A DNA stretch of 42,869 bases from Paracoccus sp. IB05 (GTDB lineage: Bacteria; Pseudomonadota; Alphaproteobacteria; Rhodobacterales; Rhodobacteraceae), in the NCBI RefSeq assembly GCF_016405985.1, contig NZ_JAEFCF010000046.1, positions 1 to 42,869 of the forward strand, given 5' to 3'. Positions within the stretch are counted from its first letter, which is position 1, and each line of letters starts with the position of its first letter. Both the position numbers and the translations under genes were made by a program. Of this stretch, positions 36,982 to 42,869 are shown one piece after another. Under the pieces are notes generated by a model. The model was not told the origin of the DNA. It saw only the letters and a list, made by a program, of their open reading frames with translations, and made no database searches.

Positions 36982-38055
36982 TCAGGCCGCTTCGTCAGGG
37001 TCGCTCGCCAGACGCTGATATTGCTGCAGGAGACGCAGATCTCCCGCGGGGCCAAGAGCCTGGCTGCCGGCCGCATGCAGGCAGGCTGCCCAGAGCCGAT
37101 AGCTCCCGGCCTGCCGGATCAGCTGGTCAAAGCGCGCGCGATGCCAGGCGACCGCCGCTTCATGTAAAGGGGCCACCCCCGGAAGCGCCATCAGCGCGGC
37201 GACCTCTTCGGCCAGCGGCGCCGCAAGCGCGAGGGCTGCGGTATTTTCGTGATTGTTGAAATTGCGCTCGACCCAGTAATGCAGGTCGATCTCTTTCTGG
37301 CTGCGATTGGGCAGGCCGCGATCTGACTTCACCACAAAAGCCGCAGCCGAGCGCAGCGAATAGTGGTGCATTTCGGCAAGGTCACGATAGCCGGTCAGCG
37401 GGATCAGCGACAGCCGGCCGTCCTGGCTCAGGATGGGGGATAGTGCGCGGCCGCTGCCATCAACCCAGGCTGCCGGCCCCTGCCCTGCGCGGCGCTGCGG
37501 CCGATGCACCCCCGGGCGCTGAAACGCCGCTGGCCGGAACAGGCTTTTGAACAATGTTGCCGCAACCGGATGCATCATATCGGGCGGCGCCGAGCGAAGG
37601 AACTGCGCCGTCACCGGCCGCTCTTCGAACCCTGCGATACCGCCCGCACCGAACAGACGCCAGGCCAGGGCCACCGCCTCCGTCCCCTCGGGCAATGCCG
37701 CGATCAGATCGGCAAAACGGCCATTGCCGCAATGGATCACCGGGAATTCATCGACATCCGAGATCAGCATCCAGTCGGCGGCCTTGCGCTCCGGCCCGGC
37801 CCAGATCGCCTTGAGCGCGCGCCATTGCACGCTGGCAGCTTTGCCTTTCTCAGAGGCCAGCGCGGCCATCGGCGGCTGCGGCAGATGGCGCAGCACGCCT
37901 GCCTCGGCCAGAGCTTCCAGCAGCCGGTCGGTCCCGTCGCGGCAATCATTCGAGGCGATCACAAAATCGCTCGCCCCGAGCAGCCGGTGCCAGGCGAGCC
38001 ATTCAATCAGATAGGGCCCTTCATCGCGGACCGAGGTGGCACAGAGAATACGCAT
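36982..38055 (-). CDS. family 2-like glycosyltransferase
   Basis: 357 residues, a GT2-like (Glyco_tranf_2_4 type) enzyme. The N-terminus CATSVRDEGPYLIEWLAWH is a typical nucleotide-sugar fold start, and LISDVDEFPV carries the metal-binding Asp-x-Asp. A His-rich segment AEMHHYSLRS lies in the second half. There is no signal peptide or membrane segment. It is on the same strand as ftsW with a 209-nt gap containing GC-rich dyads, so it may end a separate transcript. The acceptor is unknown: capsule, exopolysaccharide or LPS are possible. Confidence 0.85.
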   Translation of the reverse strand: MRILCATSVRDEGPYLIEWLAWHRLLGASDFVIASNDCRDGTDRLLEALAEAGVLRHLPQPPMAALASEKGKAASVQWRALKAIWAGPERKAADWMLISDVDEFPVIHCGNGRFADLIAALPEGTEAVALAWRLFGAGGIAGFEERPVTAQFLRSAPPDMMHPVAATLFKSLFRPAAFQRPGVHRPQRRAGQGPAAWVDGSGRALSPILSQDGRLSLIPLTGYRDLAEMHHYSLRSAAAFVVKSDRGLPNRSQKEIDLHYWVERNFNNHENTAALALAAPLAEEVAALMALPGVAPLHEAAVAWHRARFDQLIRQAGSYRLWAACLHAAGSQALGPAGDLRLLQQYQRLASDPDEAA

Positions 38056-38115
38056 CTTTCATGCGTCGCGCAGATCCGGCGGCGGAGCAAGCCCCCTCAC
38101 CCGGGCCGCGCGCCC

Positions 38116-38706
38116 TCAGCCGCCGCGCAGGGCCTTTTTGCCGGCCATTTTCGCCAGCGTGCCGTCTTTCCACATCGCCTCATGCAGGCCGACCATCGCG
38201 ATATGGCCGATCAGCAGCACGCCAAAGACCCAGCCCAGTTCGCCATGCACGGCATCCCCGAAAGCGACCATCCAGGCTATGGGCTCGTCGCGGGTCGGAA
38301 ACAGCGGGAAGCCAAAGGGTGAAAAGCCGCGCCCCGAGCCGAAAGCCCGCGCCAGCGCCGCCAGCGGCACGATCAGCATCACCAGATACAGGATGCCATG
38401 TCCGGCTTTGGCCGCAATGCCGATGAACCCGCGCCCATGATCGGGCCGGCGCCCGGCATTCGCGAAAGCCCAGGCCACCCGGATCACGATCAGCACGAAA
38501 ACCGCAGTTCCAACCGGCCCATGCGAGCCGACAAGGGCGCTGTCCCTTGGCGAGACGCCAAATCCCACCTTGAGGATCATCGTCATGAACTGCCACAGCA
38601 CCAGGGCCGCGACCGTCCAGTGCAGCGCACGGGTCACTTTGCCATAGGCGCGGGGCGTGTCTCGCAGGGGGAGCCTCATCCGGGTCATGCTCGTTATCTG
38701 TTTCAT
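38116..38706 (-). CDS. cytochrome b561-like membrane protein
   Basis: 196 residues from the ATG at 38706; ATGs at 38688 and 38679 are alternatives, none with a strong ribosome binding site. Four transmembrane helices with conserved His are seen: RALHWTVAALVLWQF, SHGPVGTAVFVLIVI, KAGHGILYLVMLIV and LLIGHIAMVGLHEAMW. This is the pattern of the diheme cytochrome b561 family, which passes electrons across the membrane. It is divergent from the siderophore locus at 38902 with about 195 nt between, so a shared regulatory region is possible but not shown. Confidence 0.88.
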   Translation of the reverse strand: MKQITSMTRMRLPLRDTPRAYGKVTRALHWTVAALVLWQFMTMILKVGFGVSPRDSALVGSHGPVGTAVFVLIVIRVAWAFANAGRRPDHGRGFIGIAAKAGHGILYLVMLIVPLAALARAFGSGRGFSPFGFPLFPTRDEPIAWMVAFGDAVHGELGWVFGVLLIGHIAMVGLHEAMWKDGTLAKMAGKKALRGG

Positions 38707-38803
38707 CTGGTCTCGCAGCGCGGGTCTTCCGTTCAGGGTTCTGGCCGCGCCTTTCTTACCGCCTAAGGGATAATGCTGCACCTGCCAACCGCCAGAGGTA
38801 AAG

Positions 38804-38832
38804 TTGACTATTTTCCCAGGTGGCTTTATCCC
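38804..38832 (+). promoter_or_regulatory. possible sigma-70 promoter for the DHB locus
   Basis: TTGACT (38804-38809), 17 nt, TATCCC (38827-38832), about 70 nt before the ligase ATG. The -10 match is weak (three of six). I do not recognise a clear Fur, RirA or Irr site nearby, although iron control would be expected. Confidence 0.25.
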
Positions 38833-38901
38833 GGCCCAACGAGCGTCATCCCGGCCCGCCGGACATGCCGCAAAACGCCGTCACTGTTCCGCAGGTGCGC
38901 C

Positions 38902-40620
38902 ATGACCGAAGCCCCCCGTCCTGATGTGGCCCGTCCTGATATGGCCCTGCCAGATGTCGCCACTCCCGATGCTGCCGCGCCACGCCAGACCTGGCCCGCA
39001 GATCTCGCCGCGCGCTACCGCGAAAAAGGGTATTGGCGCGGCGAAAGCTTCGGCACCCTGTTGCGCCGGCTCGCGGCCGAACACGGGCCACGGATCGCCG
39101 TGGTCGGAGGCGAAACCCGGCTGAGCTATGCGGATCTGCTGACTGCCGCCGAACAGGCGGCACGGGGCTATCTGGCGCTTGGCCTGCAGCCTGGCGCGCG
39201 CGTGGTGGTGCAGCTTCCGAATATCGCGGGCTTCTTTCCTTCGGTCTTTGGCCTGTTTCTGGCCGGGCTTATCCCGGTCTATGCCCTGCCCGCGCATCGG
39301 CGGACAGAGATCGCGCATTTCATCGCCCGATCGGACGCGAAAGCCCTGGTGATCGCCGACAGCTGGGAGGGGTTTGATTACCGCGCCCTCGCCCGTGAGC
39401 TGCGCAAAGAGGCCGCAGGCCTCGAGGTCATTGTGATCGGCGAAGCGCAGGAGTTCACCAGCTTCGCAGATCTTGGCGCATCAGGTGAGGGCGCATCAGA
39501 TCAGGACGCAGGCGCGCTGCCTGAGACCGATCCGTCCCGGGTGGCCTTCATGCAGATTTCCGGCGGCACCACGGGGCTGTCGAAACTGATCCCGCGCACC
39601 CATGACGATTACATCTACAGCTTCCGCGAAAGCGCGGTGATCTGCGGGCTGACCCCAGACAGCGTCTATCTCTGCGCGCTGCCGGTCGCGCATAATTTCC
39701 CGATGTCATCGCCCGGCGTGTTCGGGGCGCTGTCAGTGGGCGCGAAAGTGGTGCTCAGCCCCAACCCCGCCCCCGCCACCGCCTTCCCGCTGATCGAGGC
39801 CGAGCGGGTCACCATCACCGGCCTTGTGCCGCCGCTGGCGCTGTTGTGGATGCAGGCGGCGCCGGGATGCACGCATGACCTTTCCAGCCTCGAAGTGCTG
39901 GGCGTGGGCGGCGCGAAATTCATCCCCGAAGCGGCGGCGCGGGTGCGCCCCACGCTGGGCTGCACCCTGCAACAGGTGTTCGGCATGGCCGAGGGGCTGG
40001 TGAATTATACCCGCCTTGATGACCCGGAAGAGATCATCATCTCGACACAAGGCCGCCCGATCAGCGAGGATGACGAGGTGCTCGTGCTGGATGATGAAGG
40101 CCAGCCGGTCGCCCCGGGCGAGGCGGGCTACCTCCACACCCGTGGCCCCTACACGATCCGCGCCTATCACAACGAACCGGCGGCCAATGCCCGCAGCTTC
40201 ACCCCCGACGGGTTCTACCGCACCGGCGACATGGTGAAACAGCTGCCCGGCGGTTACCTGGTCGTCCAGGGCCGCGCCGGCGACCATATCAACCGCGCCG
40301 GCGAAAAGATCTCGGCCGAAGAGATCGAGGATCACCTGCTGGCCCACCCGGCCGTGTTCGACGCCGCCGTGGTCTCGATCCCGGATGCTTTCCTGGGCGA
40401 GCGCAGCTGCGCCTTTGTGGTGGTGAACCCAGGCGCCGAACGGCCAAAGCCCGCCGCCGTGAAGGCCTTTGTCCGGGGGCGCGGTATCGCCGCTTTCAAA
40501 GTGCCCGATGAGGTGGTTTTCGTGACGGAATTCGCCACCACCGCCGTTGGAAAGATCAGCCGCAACAAGCTGCGCGCCGAGCTGCGCGCGCGCTATCTGG
40601 AAGAAGAAGCCGCAAAATGA
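38902..40620 (+). CDS. entE: 2,3-dihydroxybenzoate-AMP ligase (EntE/DhbE type)
   Basis: 572 residues, activates 2,3-dihydroxybenzoate as acyl-AMP and loads an aryl carrier protein for catechol siderophore assembly. Seen: [44 protein letters not shown], the EntE-identical [51 protein letters not shown], and C-terminal Lys in AVGKISRNK. The Asn and second Ser of HNFPMSSP are the residues that favour 2,3-DHB over salicylate in DhbE-type enzymes, as I recall that work. The first 37 residues hold a PDVAR-type repeat absent from E. coli EntE. The stop overlaps the carrier gene by 4 nt. Confidence 0.95.
   Translation: MTEAPRPDVARPDMALPDVATPDAAAPRQTWPADLAARYREKGYWRGESFGTLLRRLAAEHGPRIAVVGGETRLSYADLLTAAEQAARGYLALGLQPGARVVVQLPNIAGFFPSVFGLFLAGLIPVYALPAHRRTEIAHFIARSDAKALVIADSWEGFDYRALARELRKEAAGLEVIVIGEAQEFTSFADLGASGEGASDQDAGALPETDPSRVAFMQISGGTTGLSKLIPRTHDDYIYSFRESAVICGLTPDSVYLCALPVAHNFPMSSPGVFGALSVGAKVVLSPNPAPATAFPLIEAERVTITGLVPPLALLWMQAAPGCTHDLSSLEVLGVGGAKFIPEAAARVRPTLGCTLQQVFGMAEGLVNYTRLDDPEEIIISTQGRPISEDDEVLVLDDEGQPVAPGEAGYLHTRGPYTIRAYHNEPAANARSFTPDGFYRTGDMVKQLPGGYLVVQGRAGDHINRAGEKISAEEIEDHLLAHPAVFDAAVVSIPDAFLGERSCAFVVVNPGAERPKPAAVKAFVRGRGIAAFKVPDEVVFVTEFATTAVGKISRNKLRAELRARYLEEEAAK
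38920..38979 (+). repeat. 15-nt tandem repeat encoding PDxAx units
   Basis: Four degenerate 15-nt units code for [15 protein letters not shown] and PDAAA (residues 7-26 of the ligase), adding a disordered N-terminal extension. The last unit drifts most. Confidence 0.7.
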
Positions 40621-40868
40621 CTGTTTCCGGTGAGACTGTGACCCTTGAAAAGATGCGGGCCGATATTGCGCGGCTGATCGACCTTGACCCCGAAGAGATC
40701 GGCAATGACGACCACCTGCCCGACCTGGGGCTGGATTCGCTCCGGCTGATGCGGCTCGTGAGCGCCTGGGAACAGGCCGGGCTGAAGGTGGATTTCGCGG
40801 TTTTTGCCGAAAGCGCGACGCTCGGCGAATGGTGGGAGGCGATCTCGCACCTGCGGGCGGCTGGCTGA
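40617..40868 (+). CDS. free-standing aryl carrier protein
   Basis: 83 residues, one four-helix carrier domain. The phosphopantetheine site is LGLDSLRLM, with the modified Ser at about residue 41. The sequence resembles the ArCP half of EntB ([29 protein letters not shown]), but no isochorismatase domain precedes it, in contrast to EntB and VibB. It starts inside the ligase stop (ATGA) and ends 1 nt before the NRPS ATG, so it is translationally coupled to both. It should receive 2,3-DHB from the ligase and offer it to the downstream condensation domain. Confidence 0.93.
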   Translation: MTVSGETVTLEKMRADIARLIDLDPEEIGNDDHLPDLGLDSLRLMRLVSAWEQAGLKVDFAVFAESATLGEWWEAISHLRAAG

Positions 40869-40869
40869 G

Positions 40870-42869
40870 ATGGCCCGGGATGTTCAGGAGACGCGCCCTC
40901 TGACCGAGGCGCAGGAGGGTCTCTGGTATTTCCAGGCGCTCGATCCGGCCAATCCGATCCTGAACACCGGCCAATATCTTGAACTGACCGGCGCTGTCGA
41001 TCTGGCGGCTTTGCGCGAGGCTGTGGCGCGGACGGTGCAGGAGACCGAGGCGCTGCATCTGCGTTTTCGCGCCGGGCCGAGCGGGCCGGAGCAATGGCTG
41101 GCCCCCGGCGGGATCGCCCTGGGCGAGGTCGATCTGACAGCCCATCCGGATGCCGGAGCCGAGGCGCTGGCGCGGATGCAGGAAGACAGCGCCCGCCCCC
41201 TTGATCTGGCGCGAGAGCCGGTGGCGGCCTTTACCCTTTTCCTGCTGCCAGACCGGGTGTTTCTCTATGAACGCATCCATCACCTCGCGACCGATGGCTA
41301 TGGGATGGTGCTGGTCTCGAACCGGATCGGCGAGCATTACGGCCATCTGACCGGCGCGGGGCCGGCGCCGCTGCCCTTCCCGCCGCTGGCGCGCGCCGAT
41401 GACGAGGATACGGCCTATCGCACCGGCCCGCGCCGGGCGGCGGATGCGGCCTGGTGGAAGGCGGAAATGGCCGATGCGCCGGTGGTGACAAGCCCCGGCA
41501 CGCTGGCCGGTGAACGCGCCGTCAGTGCCCATGACTTCCGCCGTGAAAGCCTCTGGCTGCCAGACACGCTGACCGCAAAGCTGGCGGCGTTTTCCGAGAC
41601 GCATGACCTTGGCTGGCCGGATGTGCTGACCGCTTTGACCGGCGCCTGTCTCGCGCGCTGGTCGGGGGTGGATGGTGGCGGTGGCGAGGCGGTGATTGGC
41701 ATGCCCTTCATGGCGCGGATGGGGCGCAAGATCGCCCGCCTGCCCTGTATGGCGATGAATGTCCTGCCGCACCGGATCCGCCCCGAGGAAGAGGCACCGC
41801 TGGCGGAATGGCTGGCAAGCGAGGCGCGGCGGATGCGCGAGGCGCGCAAACACGGGCTGTACCGCTCGGAACAGCTGCGCCGCGATCTGGGGCTGATTGG
41901 CGGGGTAAGGCGGCTGCACGGGCCGCTGGTCAATGTGCAGCCCTTTGACCGGCCTCCGGTTTTCCCGGGGCTGGAGTGCCGGCTGCATATTCTGGGCGCC
42001 GGCGCGGTCGAGGATCTGACCTTCACCTTCCGGGGCGATCCCGATGCAGGGATCCTTTTTGAGACCGACAGCAATCCGGGCCTGTACAGCGCCGATGAGA
42101 CACAGGGTCATGCATTGCGGCTGGTGGCTTTCCTGGAGGGAGCCCTGGCGGCAGAGCGGCTGCGGGATGTGCCCTCGGCCAGCCCGGCAGAGATCGCGGC
42201 GCAGGACGCAAGGGCGGCGGCGGGCCGCTGTGATCTGCCCGATGTCACCCTGACCGACCTGATAGCTGCGCAGATGCGGGCGACACCAGAGTCGCCGGCG
42301 CTGCGCTTCGGCGCGACAGGGCTGAGCTACGGCGAGCTTGATGTGGCGAGTGCCGCGCTGGCGGCAAAGCTGCGCGCGCGGGGCGCCGGGCCGGACCGGA
42401 TCGTGGCCGTGGCGATCGAACGGTCGCTGGAACTCTCGGTGGCGCTGATCGCGATCCTGCGGGCCGGGGCCGCCTGGCTGCCGCTCGACCCGGATCACCC
42501 GCCAGAGCGCCTGGCCCGGATCATCGCCATGGCACAGCCGGTGCTGGTCATGACCAGCGAGGCAATCGCGCCGCTGCTGCCGCAAAATGCCCCGATTTTC
42601 CGGCCTGTGGACTGGCCCGCTGAATGGCCCGCAGACGGGGCCACAGACTGGCCCAGAGACTGGCGCCCGGACTGGCCTGCAGACCGTGCCGCAGACTGGC
42701 ATGAAATCTGGCCCGCAGATTTGCCCCGAAATCAGACGACCGGCCCGATCCTGAATCCCGGCTCAGGCCCGGGCGACAGCGGTGCGACAGCGGTGAAGCA
42801 TCCCGGCTCTGCCGGGATGCTTCCGGGGGCGGAGCCCCCCCCTGCCCCCCCCCGGAAGCATCCCGGCTC
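40870..42869 (+). CDS. EntF-like NRPS, condensation plus partial adenylation domain (incomplete)
   Basis: Open to the window end (666 codons). The condensation domain spans about 8-425: active site ERIHHLATDGYGM (His-His-x-x-x-Asp-Gly), plus MNVLPHRI, GPLVNVQPFD and EDLTFTFRGD as in EntF. The adenylation domain begins about 440 with A1 LSYGELD and A2 LRAGAAWLPLDPDHPPERL. Where EntF then needs about 35 residues before TSGSTG, this frame continues for about 100 residues without that motif, through ten degenerate WPAD units (42610-42729) and a palindromic GC-rich stretch (42795-42869). It may be a long insertion, a disruption or an assembly artefact at a contig end. It would condense 2,3-DHB with an amino acid, most likely Ser or Thr. 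Confidence 0.85.
   Translation, partial: MARDVQETRPLTEAQEGLWYFQALDPANPILNTGQYLELTGAVDLAALREAVARTVQETEALHLRFRAGPSGPEQWLAPGGIALGEVDLTAHPDAGAEALARMQEDSARPLDLAREPVAAFTLFLLPDRVFLYERIHHLATDGYGMVLVSNRIGEHYGHLTGAGPAPLPFPPLARADDEDTAYRTGPRRAADAAWWKAEMADAPVVTSPGTLAGERAVSAHDFRRESLWLPDTLTAKLAAFSETHDLGWPDVLTALTGACLARWSGVDGGGGEAVIGMPFMARMGRKIARLPCMAMNVLPHRIRPEEEAPLAEWLASEARRMREARKHGLYRSEQLRRDLGLIGGVRRLHGPLVNVQPFDRPPVFPGLECRLHILGAGAVEDLTFTFRGDPDAGILFETDSNPGLYSADETQGHALRLVAFLEGALAAERLRDVPSASPAEIAAQDARAAAGRCDLPDVTLTDLIAAQMRATPESPALRFGATGLSYGELDVASAALAAKLRARGAGPDRIVAVAIERSLELSVALIAILRAGAAWLPLDPDHPPERLARIIAMAQPVLVMTSEAIAPLLPQNAPIFRPVDWPAEWPADGATDWPRDWRPDWPADRAADWHEIWPADLPRNQTTGPILNPGSGPGDSGATAVKHPGSAGMLPGAEPPPAPPRKHPG
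42610..42729 (+). repeat. ten 12-nt units encoding WPAD-like tetrapeptides
   Basis: In frame with the NRPS, codons read DWPA, EWPA, DGAT, DWPR, DWRP, DWPA, DRAA, DWHE, IWPA, DLPR. The base repeat is close to GACTGGCCCGCA. Position: between A2 and A3 motifs of the adenylation domain. Confidence 0.8.
42795..42869. repeat. nested palindromes at the window end
   Basis: GAAGCATCCCGGC (42795-42807) pairs perfectly with 42811-42823 around TCT. The same GAAGCATCCCGGCTC returns as a direct copy at 42855-42869, with a second inverted pair GCTTCCGGGGG / CCCCCGGAAGC between. The GC-run style (GGGGGCGGAGCCCCCCC) matches the intergenic element near 17331-17375 more than coding DNA. Confidence 0.75.

Noticed and set aside
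39733-42702. A 989-codon open frame on the minus strand opposite the DHB ligase, carrier and NRPS genes
   Set aside because: It is the antisense of three genes with intact family motifs; long antisense frames are common in GC-rich DNA and its composition (Arg/Gln/Pro-rich) fits a shadow.
42795-42869. Terminal inverted repeat of an insertion sequence
   Set aside because: No transposase frame or target duplication is visible in the window; listed as a palindromic repeat instead.

Overview
The window looks like a chromosomal segment of a high-GC alphaproteobacterium, most likely Rhodobacteraceae (Rhodobacter, Paracoccus or Gemmobacter relatives). Reasons: a division/cell-wall cluster with an embedded DUF2484 gene, an RNase E with a very large acidic insert in its S1 domain, an FtsZ with a long Pro/Ala/Gln linker, and intergenic repeats containing GGAGTATTT. 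No species can be named from the sequence alone.

Left part (1-10.1 kb): an incomplete hypothetical gene, a secreted Rhodobacteraceae-type protein, an AMP-forming acyl-CoA synthetase and an MsbA-like ABC exporter (the last three on the minus strand). Then comes a plus-strand catabolic-looking run: alpha/beta hydrolase, PLP-dependent threonine-dehydratase-like enzyme, PcaD-like enol-lactonase, a second small hydrolase, and an enolase-superfamily (mandelate racemase/galactonate dehydratase-like) enzyme. Its substrate cannot be read from the sequence.

Middle (10.2-25 kb): tRNA-Gly(GCC) with a terminator; a methionine ABC importer read metQ-metN-metI, with a strong hairpin between metQ and metN and a duplicated palindrome after metI; a DUF486 membrane protein convergent with rne (RNase E). 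Then a minus-strand series whose transcription order is lpxC, bamD, recN, a possible 31-codon ORF, purQ, dctB, dctD. DctD lacks the GAFTGA sigma-54 contact loop.

Right-middle (25.6-38.7 kb): the dcw cluster on the minus strand, transcribed ftsW-murG-murC-(membrane protein)-DUF2484-(membrane protein)-murB-ddl-ftsQ-ftsA-ftsZ, with many short overlaps and a terminator after ftsZ. A glycosyltransferase, not murD, lies upstream of ftsW, so the cluster is broken there. A cytochrome b561-like gene follows.

Right end (38.9-42.87 kb): the start of a catecholate siderophore locus on the plus strand. It has a 2,3-dihydroxybenzoate-AMP ligase (EntE/DhbE type), a free-standing aryl carrier protein and an EntF-like NRPS (condensation plus the first part of an adenylation domain), all translationally coupled or nearly so. 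The NRPS frame runs off the window through ten degenerate WPAD-like tetrapeptides and then a palindromic GC-rich element resembling intergenic repeats. This is the most unusual stretch seen.
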